DNA from: Streptomyces colonosanans
GTDB lineage: Bacteria; Actinomycetota; Actinomycetes; Streptomycetales; Streptomycetaceae
Direction: 5' to 3'
NCBI RefSeq assembly: GCF_001866645.1
Contig: NZ_MLYP01000063.1
Location: 1 to 43,052 of the forward strand
Length of the DNA stretch: 43,052 nt
In this document: piece after piece, positions 7,144 to 16,224 of the stretch
Position numbering within the stretch: position 1 is the stretch's first letter
Layout: the number at the start of each line of letters is the position of its first letter
Made by a program: the position numbers and the translations under genes
Notes under the pieces: model-generated
The model's input: only the letters and a program-made list of their open reading frames with translations
Databases searched by the model: none
What the model was told of the DNA's origin: nothing

Positions 7144-7701
7144 ATGCTCACGACCCTGAACACCTCCTATACCGATACGCGCGCGGCCGACCTCGCCTGG
7201 ACCCTGGGCCGCGAGCCGCTGCCCGCGCTCGCCACGCTTGACCTCGAACTCGCCGGAGCACGCCTTCAGTTGAGACTCCTCGGCGCTTCCCACCAGGTAC
7301 TCCTGGAGGAGGCGCGGGGCACCTGCTCGGAGACGGTGGCATGCCTTCCCGGCTCCAGCGCCCCACTGCCGCCGGGCGCCGCCGAGCAGATCGGCGACTG
7401 GGAGTACGAGTTCGCGGCCCGGGTCGAAGATCTGTCCCCCGGCTCCTTTGCGGACCGCGCCCAGGAGCTGCTGGCCCTGGTCTCCGACCACCCCAACGGG
7501 CTGGCCGGTGTCTTCCCCGGAAGCCCGCACGCGTTCACGGCGATGCTGGCCCAGCGCCGCGAGGGCCAGGTCCACTGGCGCACATGGCACGCATACCCGC
7601 AGGACGGCCAGTTGGTGGCGACGCGGACACGGGTGGGCCTGAAGATGCCGACGGAAGGGTCGGGCCGCGCCGCTTCGCACCCGGGCCCGTCGGGCGCTTG
7701 A
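7144..7701 (+). CDS. DUF2617 family protein
   Basis: This 185-residue soluble protein matches the DUF2617 family known from actinobacteria, with an LTTLNTSYTDTRAADL start, a central EQIGDWEYEFAARVEDL segment and a TWHAYPQDGQLVATRTRV segment near the end. No enzyme motif is visible and the family has no assigned function. ATG 7144 follows a GGAG at a suitable distance. The next gene, the membrane spermidine-synthase-like enzyme, starts 139 bases downstream on the same strand, and the pair could be an operon. In related genomes this gene sits beside the same synthase gene, from memory. Confidence 0.85.
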   Translation: MLTTLNTSYTDTRAADLAWTLGREPLPALATLDLELAGARLQLRLLGASHQVLLEEARGTCSETVACLPGSSAPLPPGAAEQIGDWEYEFAARVEDLSPGSFADRAQELLALVSDHPNGLAGVFPGSPHAFTAMLAQRREGQVHWRTWHAYPQDGQLVATRTRVGLKMPTEGSGRAASHPGPSGA

Positions 7702-7840
7702 AGGCGAACCCGGCCGTCCCGGCCCTCCACGAACCCGCCGGGGGCGGCACCCCGCGGGGCGCTCGCACCACCCCCGGGCGCCGCACAACCCGGCATTCCA
7801 CGCGCGTGGGTGACAAAGCGCCGCGCGCGTCCGACAGAGC

Positions 7841-9490
7841 GTGCCGACCGTGATCGAACCGCACGCGCCCGCACCCCCCGGCGCCCCAGCCCCCTGGGAG
7901 GAGCACGGCCAGAGCCAGGCGCGGCTGCCCGTACGCCCCGGTACCGGACGGTTCCTCGTCCTCGCCGGCGTGTTCGTCTGCGCGGCCTGCGGACTTGTGT
8001 ACGAACTCGAACTCGTCGCGCTGGCCTCGTACTTGATGGGCGACTCGGTCACCCAGGCCTCCATCGTGCTTTCGGTGATGGTCTTCGCGATGGGGATCGG
8101 CTCCCTCGCCGCCAAGCGGCTTTGCTGTCGCGCCGCGGCCGGCTTCGGCGCGGTCGAGGCGGCGCTCGCGCTCGTCGGCGGCTGCAGCGCGATGGCCCTG
8201 TACGCGGTCTTCGCCTGGACCGGTGACTGGGGCGGCATCTGGTCGGGCGGCCCGCGCTGCCTGCTGGTCGCCTCCTCGCTCGCCATCGGGCTGCTCATCG
8301 GCGCAGAGGTGCCGCTGCTGATGGAGCTGATCCAGCGCATCCGCCGCCAGGACGCGGGCGGTGCGGTCGCGGACCTGTTCGCGGCGGACTACGTGGGCGC
8401 GCTGGTCGGCGGCCTTGCCTTCCCCTTTCTTCTGCTCCCGCAGTTCGGCCAGTTGACGGGCGCCCTGCTTACCGGCGCGGTCAACGCGGTCGCGGGCGGC
8501 GCCCTCGCCCTCGGCCTGTTCCGGCGGGACCTCTCCCGCCGCGGCCGGCGGCTGCTGCTGGTCGCCAATCTCGTCGTGCTGGCCGTGCTCGCCACGGCGG
8601 CCGCCCTGGTGGACGACTTCGAGCGGGCGGCCCGCCAGGCGCTGTACGGCGGGCATGTACGGGTCGCGCTGCACACCGGAGTCCAGGACGTGGTCCTCAC
8701 CGGTGGCACCGAAGGCCGGCCCCTCGGCCTCTACCTCGACGGCCGGCTGCGGGCGAGCAGCCGCGACGAGCGCCTCTACCACGAGGCGCTCGTGCTCCCC
8801 GCGCTGAGCGGCGGCCCGCACGCGCGCGTGCTCGTCCTCGGCGGCGGCGACGGCCTCGCGGCCCGCGAGGCGCTGCGGTATCCAGGGGTGCGGCGGATCG
8901 ACGTGATCGAAACGGACCCGGCGGTGGTCCGGCTGGCCCGGAACGACCGGGCCCTGTCCGCACTCAACGGCCATGCCTTCGCGGACCCCCGCGTCCAGGT
9001 GCGGACGGCGGACGCGTTCGGCTGGCTCAGACAGACGCGGCGGACGTACGACGTGGTGATCGCGGACCTTCCGGAGCCCGGCACCACCTCGAGCACCAAG
9101 CTGTACACGCAGGAGTTCTACGGCCTGGCCCGGCGGGTCCTCACGGCGGGCGGCCGGCTGATGGTGCACGCGGGCCCGGTGGCCTCACGTCCGCGCGTCT
9201 ACTGGACGGTCGAGACGACGATCCGGGCGGCGGGTCTGCACACGGTCCCGTACCGCGTCGACGGGCGTACCCCGGACCCCGGCCGCAGGGATGCCGCGTC
9301 CCGGGCTTCATGCGACTGGGGTTTCGTCCTGGCCGCCCGGACCCGGCCGGCCCTGACCCTGGATCCGGGCGGGCCACGACCGCGCACGCTGACCCGGGCA
9401 GCGTTACGGGAGGACGCCCGGGCGGTGGAGCGGACCCGGATACGAGGGCTGCCGGTGTCGACGCTGGTGCATCCGCGGAACGGGGGCTGA
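7841..9490 (+). CDS. Membrane-fused spermidine-synthase-like protein
   Basis: Of 549 residues, about 40-260 hold seven or so hydrophobic helices starting with FLVLAGVFVCAACGLVYELEL. The C-terminal half is a Rossmann methyltransferase/aminopropyltransferase domain: VLVLGGGDGLAAREAL at about 329-344 is the nucleotide-binding glycine-rich loop, VIETDP follows, and VIADLPEP at about 406-413 lies where spermidine synthases have the D-S-S-D-P catalytic segment. Here the first Asp (D409) is kept but the second is Glu. YTQEFYGLARRVLTAGG completes the pattern. This architecture is known in bacteria as fused membrane SpeE-like proteins, and its true substrate is generally not known; polyamine synthesis is possible but not demonstrated. 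The GTG starts at 7841 and 7850 are both possible, with no good ribosome binding site. Confidence 0.88.
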   Translation: MPTVIEPHAPAPPGAPAPWEEHGQSQARLPVRPGTGRFLVLAGVFVCAACGLVYELELVALASYLMGDSVTQASIVLSVMVFAMGIGSLAAKRLCCRAAAGFGAVEAALALVGGCSAMALYAVFAWTGDWGGIWSGGPRCLLVASSLAIGLLIGAEVPLLMELIQRIRRQDAGGAVADLFAADYVGALVGGLAFPFLLLPQFGQLTGALLTGAVNAVAGGALALGLFRRDLSRRGRRLLLVANLVVLAVLATAAALVDDFERAARQALYGGHVRVALHTGVQDVVLTGGTEGRPLGLYLDGRLRASSRDERLYHEALVLPALSGGPHARVLVLGGGDGLAAREALRYPGVRRIDVIETDPAVVRLARNDRALSALNGHAFADPRVQVRTADAFGWLRQTRRTYDVVIADLPEPGTTSSTKLYTQEFYGLARRVLTAGGRLMVHAGPVASRPRVYWTVETTIRAAGLHTVPYRVDGRTPDPGRRDAASRASCDWGFVLAARTRPALTLDPGGPRPRTLTRAALREDARAVERTRIRGLPVSTLVHPRNGG

Positions 9491-9523
9491 GGACCGTGAG
9501 TGCGGTGTGTGTGTCGGGTCCGG

Positions 9524-9548
9524 GGCCCCGGGTCTGGTGCCCGGGGTC
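9524..9548 (+). terminator. GC-rich hairpin after the synthase-like gene
   Basis: GGCCCCGGG (9524-9532) pairs with CCCGGGGTC (from 9540) with one G-T pair and a 7-base loop, 34 bases after the stop. Confidence 0.5.
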
Positions 9549-9626
9549 CGGGCGTCCCTGTGGGCGGAGGCGGGGGCGGCGGTGCGAATCCCGTGATGTG
9601 CGGGGTGCGGGCCGGGCCGTGCTGGG

Positions 9627-9643
9627 TAGGCTCGGCTGACATG
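9627..9643 (+). promoter_or_regulatory. Leaderless start signal, TAGGCT-N8-ATG
   Basis: A -10-like hexamer at 9627-9632 lies 8 bases before ATG 9641 and no Shine-Dalgarno is visible. Transcription would begin at or next to the start codon. Confidence 0.5.
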
Positions 9644-10519
9644 GAGCATGTGGTGTTCGTTCCGGTTCCTGTCGAGCGGCTCAGCGAGGCGCTGGCCGAT
9701 CCCGCCCGGGTGGCCCGCGCGATCCCCGGGTTCCAGCAGGACGCGGGCGCGGAGCCCGGCGCCGGCCGCCTGAAGGTACGCGTCGGGGGCCACACGATCA
9801 CCTATCGGGGCACCCTGCGGATCACGGGCCCGGACAACGGCTCGTACGCGGTGGGGGGCGAGGGCACGGAGGCACGCGGTACGGGCACGGTGAAGGTGAC
9901 CCTGTCCCTGCGCCTGCACCCGGCCCCGGACGGGACGACGGTCGCCTTCACGGGAACGGCGACGGGCGACGGGCGGATCGCAGACCTGCCCGGCGACGCG
10001 GTGGCCTCGGCGGGGACGCGGCTGCTCGGGCGGTTCGCCGGGAACCTGGGGGAGCAGGCGACGGCTGAGGAAGCACCCGGGAGGGCTGCCGAGACGCGGG
10101 ACGAGTCCGAGGCAGACGCGCCCCGAGGACCCGGGGAGTCGCCGCAGCAGGCGCGACCGGAACCCGGCGCGTCGCCGGCAGAACCGCCGGCCCCCTCGGT
10201 CTTCGACACAGAGGTCCCCCGGTCCTCCCTCGACCCCTTCGCCGACGGGGACGACCAGGACGAGCCCGAGGCCGGCCGCACGCCCGACGGTTTCGGTGAC
10301 GAGGGCGAACCCCCGGCCGAGGCGGCGCACGCCCGGCGCACGATGATCGGCCGCAGCGCCGAGGAGGTCGACCACGCGCCCCCGCGCGGCCGCTACGCCC
10401 CCGTCCCCGCCCCGGAGACCGTCACGGCCGCCGTGACCCTCCGCTGGGCGGCCCCGGCGGCGGCCCTCATCGTGGCGTCGGCGATCGTGGCGGGCCGACT
10501 GCTGCGCCGTCGCCGCTGA
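9641..10519 (+). CDS. SRPBCC (CoxG-like) protein with C-terminal membrane anchor
   Basis: Residues 1-140 or so form an SRPBCC/CoxG-like lipid- or ligand-binding domain (FVPVPVERLSEALADPARVARAIPGF, then alternating strands ending in a long C-terminal helix at FAGNLGEQ). Residues 145-255 are acidic, Pro-rich and probably disordered. Residues 265-285 are a hydrophobic helix followed at once by RLLRRRR and the stop, making this a tail-anchored protein with the domain in the cytosol. CoxG is named from carbon monoxide dehydrogenase clusters, but no such genes are near, so a general role in binding a hydrophobic ligand at the membrane is more likely. The ATG at 9641 is chosen on domain start and the -10-like hexamer just before it. 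Length 292 residues. Confidence 0.82.
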   Translation: MEHVVFVPVPVERLSEALADPARVARAIPGFQQDAGAEPGAGRLKVRVGGHTITYRGTLRITGPDNGSYAVGGEGTEARGTGTVKVTLSLRLHPAPDGTTVAFTGTATGDGRIADLPGDAVASAGTRLLGRFAGNLGEQATAEEAPGRAAETRDESEADAPRGPGESPQQARPEPGASPAEPPAPSVFDTEVPRSSLDPFADGDDQDEPEAGRTPDGFGDEGEPPAEAAHARRTMIGRSAEEVDHAPPRGRYAPVPAPETVTAAVTLRWAAPAAALIVASAIVAGRLLRRRR

Positions 10520-10570
10520 CCCGCACCACACGGCGTACCGCGCCGCCGCATGCCCTTCCGGTTGCCCAAG

Positions 10571-10586
10571 TAGGGTCGGCCTTGTG
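10571..10586 (+). promoter_or_regulatory. Leaderless start signal, TAGGGT-N7-GTG
   Basis: The hexamer at 10571-10576 sits 7 bases before GTG 10584, with no ribosome binding site. I see no good -35. Confidence 0.5.
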
Positions 10587-11372
10587 AGTAACGACGAGAT
10601 CACGTTGTCCGCGGGAGACGCGGAAGTCGTGCTGGCGCCGGGCAACGGCGGGCGCGTGAGCAGTCTGAGCGTCGGCGGAGCGGAGCTGCTGCGGCAGGGC
10701 GAGCGGTTCGGATGCTTCCCGATGGTCCCCTGGTGCGGGCGCATCCGGGACGGCCGGTTCCGCGACGGCGGCACGGTCCGCCAGATGCCCCTCAACTCCC
10801 CGCCGCACGCCATCCACGGCACCGCCCGGGACGGCGCCTGGCGGGTGGCCCGCGCCGACCGGACCGATGCCGCCCTCACCTACGACCTGGTCGCCCCCTG
10901 GCCCCACACCGGCCGCGTCACCCAACTCGCCGCCCTCTCCGAGGACTCCCTCACGCTCACCATGTCCGTGGAGACCTACGAATCCTCGTTCCCGGCCCAG
11001 ATCGGCTGGCACCCCTGGTTCAACCGCAGCCTCGGCGGCCAGGACGTACGCGTCGACTTCGACCCGGCCTGGCAGGAGGAGCGCGGCGAGGACCACCTGC
11101 CCACCGGTAACCGCATCGCTGCGAAGCCCGGCCCCTGGGACGACTGCTTCGGCATGCCCGGCGGCGTCGACGTCACCCTCACCTGGCCCGGGCAACTGGA
11201 GCTGAAGGTCACCAGCCGCACGGAGTGGGTGGTGGTGTACGACGAGCAGCCGGAGGCGGTGTGCGTGGAGCCGCAGACCGGCCCGCCGAACGGCCTCAAC
11301 ACCCTTCCGTACCTGGTCACGCCCATCGACCCGCTGGAGGCCACGACCACCTGGACCTGGCGCCGCCTGTGA
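10584..11372 (+). CDS. Aldose 1-epimerase family protein
   Basis: This 262-residue soluble enzyme has the galactose mutarotase-like fold. Recognised elements are HAIHGTARDGAW near residue 75, GWHPWFNR at about 140-147, which carries a sugar-binding His, and EPQTGPPNGLN near residue 232, which contains the Glu that acts as general base in the family. It should interconvert alpha and beta anomers of an aldose, or bind a hexose phosphate as in YeaD-type relatives. It lies 46 bases upstream of pyrE on the same strand. The neighbours give no sugar pathway, so the substrate is open. Confidence 0.87.
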   Translation: MSNDEITLSAGDAEVVLAPGNGGRVSSLSVGGAELLRQGERFGCFPMVPWCGRIRDGRFRDGGTVRQMPLNSPPHAIHGTARDGAWRVARADRTDAALTYDLVAPWPHTGRVTQLAALSEDSLTLTMSVETYESSFPAQIGWHPWFNRSLGGQDVRVDFDPAWQEERGEDHLPTGNRIAAKPGPWDDCFGMPGGVDVTLTWPGQLELKVTSRTEWVVVYDEQPEAVCVEPQTGPPNGLNTLPYLVTPIDPLEATTTWTWRRL

Positions 11373-11405
11373 GGTGCGGGGAACCACGGGGCCCGGCGGC
11401 GCCCG

Positions 11406-11421
11406 TAAGCTGACTCGTATG
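11406..11421 (+). promoter_or_regulatory. Leaderless start signal, TAAGCT-N7-ATG of pyrE
   Basis: The hexamer at 11406-11411 lies 7 bases before ATG 11419. No Shine-Dalgarno is seen. Confidence 0.5.
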
Positions 11422-11967
11422 AGTGACGTACGTGGCGCGCTGCTGCAGCAGATCAAGGACAAGGCCGTGGTGCACGGCAAGGTGACCCTGTCGTCGGGCA
11501 AGGAAGCCGACTACTACATCGACCTTCGGCGCATCACCCTCGACGGTGTGGCCGCCCCCTTGGTCGGTCAGGTCATGCTCGACCTGACCGCCGACCTCGA
11601 CTACGAGGCGGTGGGCGGCCTGACCCTGGGCGCCGACCCGGTGGCCACCGCGATGCTGCACGCCTCCGCGGCCCGCGGGAAGGTGCTCGACGCCTTCGTC
11701 GTCCGCAAGGCCGGCAAGGCTCACGGCCTGCAGCGCCGTATCGAGGGCGCCGAGGTCAAGGGCCGCCGGGTGCTGGCCGTCGAGGACACCTCCACCACCG
11801 GCGGCTCGGTGCTGACCGCCGTCGAGGCGCTGCGGGAGGCCGGCGCCGAGGTCGTCGCGGTGGCCACGATCGTCGACCGCGCCACGGGGGCGGCCGAGGC
11901 CATCGCCGAGAAGGCCGGGGTGCCGTACGTGTACGCCTATTCGAAGGACGACCTGGGCCTGGACTGA
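11419..11967 (+). CDS. pyrE: Orotate phosphoribosyltransferase
   Basis: PyrE joins orotate to PRPP to give orotidine 5'-phosphate in pyrimidine synthesis. The 182-residue protein carries the PRPP loop VLAVEDTSTTGGSV at about residues 117-130, the orotate-side segment TLSSGKEADYYIDLRRITL near the N terminus, and VVRKAGKAHG, which supplies catalytic Lys and His residues of the mobile loop. The length is normal for the short actinobacterial form. The start at 11419 is fixed by the conserved N terminus MSDVRGALLQQI. It stands apart from other pyr genes, and fba follows after 157 bases. Confidence 0.96.
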   Translation: MSDVRGALLQQIKDKAVVHGKVTLSSGKEADYYIDLRRITLDGVAAPLVGQVMLDLTADLDYEAVGGLTLGADPVATAMLHASAARGKVLDAFVVRKAGKAHGLQRRIEGAEVKGRRVLAVEDTSTTGGSVLTAVEALREAGAEVVAVATIVDRATGAAEAIAEKAGVPYVYAYSKDDLGLD

Positions 11968-12124
11968 GCGCTGATCCGAGGGGATGACGGGGGTTGTCCA
12001 CAGGCCGGACGCGGCGAGCGGAGCATTCGGCCAGGTCTGGAAAGATGGGGATGACGATGACGTCGCACCCTAGGTCAGGGCCGTAAGCAGAGCAGTACGA
12101 ACCCGCACATACAAGGAGCGGACC

Positions 12125-13156
<1,032 letters not shown>

Positions 13157-13183
13157 CCGGCGTTCCCCCTCCGGTAGACGTCC

Positions 13184-13220
13184 CGACGAGCCCGGCGCCA
13201 CCGTTGCGCCGGGCTCGTCG
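13184..13220 (+). terminator. fba terminator
   Basis: A perfect 15-base stem (13184-13198 with 13206-13220) and 7-base loop, 27 bases after the fba stop. Confidence 0.88.
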
Positions 13221-13261
13221 CACACCTGGCCCGAAGACGGCCGGCGCGGGATGATCGCACC

Positions 13262-14764
13262 ATGGCTGTCGTCGCGCGGCCGGCCCCCGCCGTCAGGTTC
13301 GGCTCTCCCCAGGGGAAGTGGATCCTGCTGACGACCGTGCTCGGCTCCAGCATGGTTCTGGTGGACTCCACCGTCGTCAACGTCGCCCTGCCCCACATCG
13401 GCCGCGACCTCGACGCGAGCCTCGCCGCCCTGCAGTGGACCGTCAACGCCTACCTGGTCACGCTCGCCGGGCTGCTCCTGCTCGGCGGTGTTCTCGGCGA
13501 CCACTTCGGCCGCCGCAGGATCTTCGTCCTCGGAGTCGTCTGGTTCGCGACCGCCTCGCTCCTGTGCGGCTTCGCCCCCAGTACCGGCGTCCTCATCGCC
13601 GCCCGCGCCCTGCAGGGCATCGGCGGCGCCCTGCTCACCCCCGGCTCGCTCGCGCTCATCCAGGCGTCGTTCCACCCCGACGACCGCGCACGGGCGGTCG
13701 GCCTCTGGTCCGGCTTCGGCGGCATCGGCGCGGCCGTCGGCCCGTTCCTCGGCGGCTGGCTGGTGGACGGCCCCGGCTGGCGCTGGGTGTTCCTGCTCAA
13801 CGTCCCGCTGGCGCTGGTGTGCGCCCCCATCGCGCTGCGGCACGTCCCCGAGTCCGCGGGCGGCCGCGCGCGCGGCCGGTTCGACGTCCTCGGCGCCGCC
13901 CTGGGCGCCCTGTCCCTCGCCCTGGTGACCTACGCGCTCATCGAGGCCCGTGGCGGCTCCCCGGCCGTGGTCGTCACGGCGGTCGCGGGCGTGGCCGCGG
14001 GCGTCGCCTTCGTGTACGTCGAGAAGCACCGCAGCAACCCGATGATGCCGCCGGCCGTCTTCGCGTCCCGCCAGTTCACCGCGGTCAACCTGGTGACCCT
14101 CTGCGTCTACGCGGCGTTCGGCGGCTTCTTCTTCCTCACCGCGCTCCAGCTCCAGGTGGTGGCGGGCTACTCCGCGCTCAAAGCCGGTACGGCACTGCTG
14201 CCCACAACCGCCCTCATGCTCCTGTTCTCGGCCCGCTCGGGCGCCCTCGCCGAGCGCATCGGCCCGCGCATCCCGCTCACCGTCGGCCCCCTGCTGTGCG
14301 CGGCGGGACTGCTGCTGATGCTGCGCGTCGGCAAGGGCGCCTCGTACGCCGTCGACGTCCTTCCCGCCCTGCTGGTCATGGGCGCGGGCATGGTCACCCT
14401 GGTCGCGCCCCTGACCGCCACCGTGCTCGCCTCCGTGGACACCGCTCAGGCCGGCCTGGCCAGCGGCATCAACAACGCGGCGGCCCGCGCGGCCGGCCTG
14501 GTCGCGGTGGCCGCGCTGCCGCTGCTCGCCGGGATGGGACCGGAGGCGTACCGCTCGGCGGACGCCTTCGACGCCGCGTTCCGGCGTGCGATGCCGATGG
14601 GCGCGGGTGTCCTGGTGGCCGGGGCGGTGCTCGCCTTCGCGACCGTACGCCGTCCGGTCCCGGACGGCCGCCGTCCCGAATGCCGCACCCACGGCTGTGT
14701 GACGGCTCCGCCGCTGGAGCCGCGCCGGGGACCGGGGACGCCCGACGCGGGGCAGGCCGAGTGA
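13262..14764 (+). CDS. MFS transporter, DHA2 (EmrB/QacA) type
   Basis: This is a 500-residue integral membrane protein with about 14 predicted helices. The first helix carries LVDSTVVNVALPHI, which is typical of DHA2 proton-driven drug exporters; LGDHFGRRR is the MFS loop 2-3 motif A and GPFLGGWLVDGPGWRWVFLLN is motif C and its continuation. The last 40 residues are a hydrophilic Pro/Arg-rich tail. It probably exports a hydrophobic drug or an endogenous metabolite out of the cell. ATG 13262 is used. No TetR- or MarR-type regulator is adjacent, so regulation cannot be inferred. The DUF3151 gene starts 51 bases after the stop but has its own start signal. Confidence 0.92.
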   Translation: MAVVARPAPAVRFGSPQGKWILLTTVLGSSMVLVDSTVVNVALPHIGRDLDASLAALQWTVNAYLVTLAGLLLLGGVLGDHFGRRRIFVLGVVWFATASLLCGFAPSTGVLIAARALQGIGGALLTPGSLALIQASFHPDDRARAVGLWSGFGGIGAAVGPFLGGWLVDGPGWRWVFLLNVPLALVCAPIALRHVPESAGGRARGRFDVLGAALGALSLALVTYALIEARGGSPAVVVTAVAGVAAGVAFVYVEKHRSNPMMPPAVFASRQFTAVNLVTLCVYAAFGGFFFLTALQLQVVAGYSALKAGTALLPTTALMLLFSARSGALAERIGPRIPLTVGPLLCAAGLLLMLRVGKGASYAVDVLPALLVMGAGMVTLVAPLTATVLASVDTAQAGLASGINNAAARAAGLVAVAALPLLAGMGPEAYRSADAFDAAFRRAMPMGAGVLVAGAVLAFATVRRPVPDGRRPECRTHGCVTAPPLEPRRGPGTPDAGQAE

Positions 14765-14802
14765 GATGCCGCATCGTCGGTCTCGGCCCTGGGGCGGTGC
14801 TT

Positions 14803-14817
14803 CACACTGGAACCATG
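14803..14817 (+). promoter_or_regulatory. Leaderless start signal, CACACT-N6-ATG
   Basis: The hexamer at 14803-14808 lies 6 bases before ATG 14815, with no ribosome binding site. Confidence 0.4.
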
Positions 14818-15228
14818 ACTCTCCACGAGAACCTCCTCGGGGGCCCGCCCCCGACCCACCTCCCCGACGACCCGGAGCCGCGCGAGCTTCTCGCGACCGG
14901 TGCGGCGCCCACCGACGTCGCCGGCCGCTACCCCGCCTCCTTGCTCGCCTGGGCCCAGCTGGCCGACGAGGCCTTCGAGCGCGGCGCGGTCGTCGAGTCG
15001 TACGCGTACGCCCGTACGGGCTACCACCGCGGCCTGGACGCACTGCGGCGCAGCGGCTGGAAGGGCCACGGGCCCGTCCCCTGGGAGCACGAGCCCAACC
15101 GCGGCTTCCTGCGCGCCCTGCACGCCCTCGCCCGCGCCGCGCAGGGGATCGGCGAGCAGGAGGAGTACGAGCGCTGCACGCAGTTCCTCAAGGACTCCTC
15201 GCCGACGGCCGCCCAGACGCTCGGTTAG
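14815..15228 (+). CDS. DUF3151 family protein
   Basis: This 137-residue soluble, helical protein is typical of actinobacterial DUF3151: an N-terminal ENLLGGPPPTHLPDDPEP, a central RYPASLLAWAQLADEAFERG and a C-terminal GFLRALHALARAAQGIGEQEEYERC segment. The helical repeats resemble a tetratricopeptide-like arrangement, but that is an impression. No function is known for the family. The start at 14815 fits the conserved N terminus and a -10-like hexamer six bases earlier. A terminator-like hairpin follows at 15245. Confidence 0.88.
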   Translation: MTLHENLLGGPPPTHLPDDPEPRELLATGAAPTDVAGRYPASLLAWAQLADEAFERGAVVESYAYARTGYHRGLDALRRSGWKGHGPVPWEHEPNRGFLRALHALARAAQGIGEQEEYERCTQFLKDSSPTAAQTLG

Positions 15229-15244
15229 TCCCCAAGAGTGCTCC

Positions 15245-15270
15245 AGGCCCGCCCCCGGCCGGGCGGGCCT
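15245..15270 (+). terminator. Terminator after the DUF3151 gene
   Basis: AGGCCCGCCC (15245-15254) pairs perfectly with GGGCGGGCCT (15261-15270) around a 6-base loop, 16 bases after the stop. Confidence 0.75.
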
Positions 15271-15375
15271 TGCGGTGCCCGGACGTCTTGCGCAGGATGC
15301 GGGTGGGGACCGGGGCCCCCGTGCCGGCATCGGCAGGGGCGGACCGCTACCCGGAGCACACCACAGGAGACAGCG

Positions 15376-16224
15376 ATGTCCCACCAGGCTCATCAGTCCC
15401 ACGAGACTCAGGAGCCCGAGACCCCGCATCTCGACTTCCAGGGCACGACGCCGTACGAGGACTACGTCAAGGCGGACGTGCTCACCCACCTCCAGCACAC
15501 CCTCTCCGACGATCCGGGGGAGATGGTCTTCCTGGTCACCACCCAGGTGATGGAGCTGTGGTTCACCGTCATCGTCCATGAGTGGGAGACCGCCGCCTGC
15601 GCCCTGCGCGAGGACCGGGTACCGGCGGCGATCGACGCGCTGAAGAGATCCGTACGGGAGCTGGAGGCGCTGAACGCGTCCTGGCGGCCCCTGGCGCAGC
15701 TGACGCCCGCCCAGTTCAACTCCTACCGCTCCGCCCTCGGCGAGGGATCCGGCTTCCAGTCGGCGATGTACCGCCGCATGGAGTTCCTGCTGGGCGAGAA
15801 GTCGGTGTCCATGCTCGTCCCGCACCGGGGCGCACCGCGCGTCCACGCCGAGCTGGAGAAGGCGCTGCACGAGCCGTGCCTGTACGACGAGGTGCTGCGG
15901 CTGCTCGCGCGCCGCGGCCACGCGATCCCGGACGCCGTGCTCACGCGCGACGTCTCGCGGCGCTACGAGCCGTCGGAGCAGGTCGAGGCGGTGTGGGCCG
16001 ACCTCTACCGCGGCGATCAGGCGGACGAACTCGCGCGGCTCGGCGAGGCGTTGACCGATGTCGCCGAGCTGGTGTGGCGCTGGCGCAACGACCATCTGAC
16101 GGCCACCCGGCGTGCGATGGGCGCCAAGCCGGGCACGGGCGGCTCCGCCGGGGTGGCCTGGCTGGAGAAGAGGGCGCAGAAGAACGTGTTCCCCGAGCTG
16201 TGGACGGCGCGGTCCTATGTCTGA
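15376..16224 (+). CDS. kynA: Tryptophan 2,3-dioxygenase
   Basis: This heme dioxygenase opens the indole ring of tryptophan to give N-formylkynurenine, the first step of the kynurenine pathway. The 282-residue protein has TPYEDYVKADVLTHLQ, FLVTTQVMELWFTVIVHEW, GFQSAMYRRMEFLLG and the heme-ligand region WRNDHLTATRRAMG, in which H240 is the expected iron ligand, followed by GTGG with the substrate-ammonium Thr. An oddity is that the active-site His of the usual F-x3-H-Q-x3-E-L-W motif is Thr here (T56), while the preceding Phe (F52) is kept. AGGAGA lies just before ATG 15376. The stop overlaps the kynureninase start by 8 bases, so the two are one operon. Confidence 0.95.
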   Translation: MSHQAHQSHETQEPETPHLDFQGTTPYEDYVKADVLTHLQHTLSDDPGEMVFLVTTQVMELWFTVIVHEWETAACALREDRVPAAIDALKRSVRELEALNASWRPLAQLTPAQFNSYRSALGEGSGFQSAMYRRMEFLLGEKSVSMLVPHRGAPRVHAELEKALHEPCLYDEVLRLLARRGHAIPDAVLTRDVSRRYEPSEQVEAVWADLYRGDQADELARLGEALTDVAELVWRWRNDHLTATRRAMGAKPGTGGSAGVAWLEKRAQKNVFPELWTARSYV

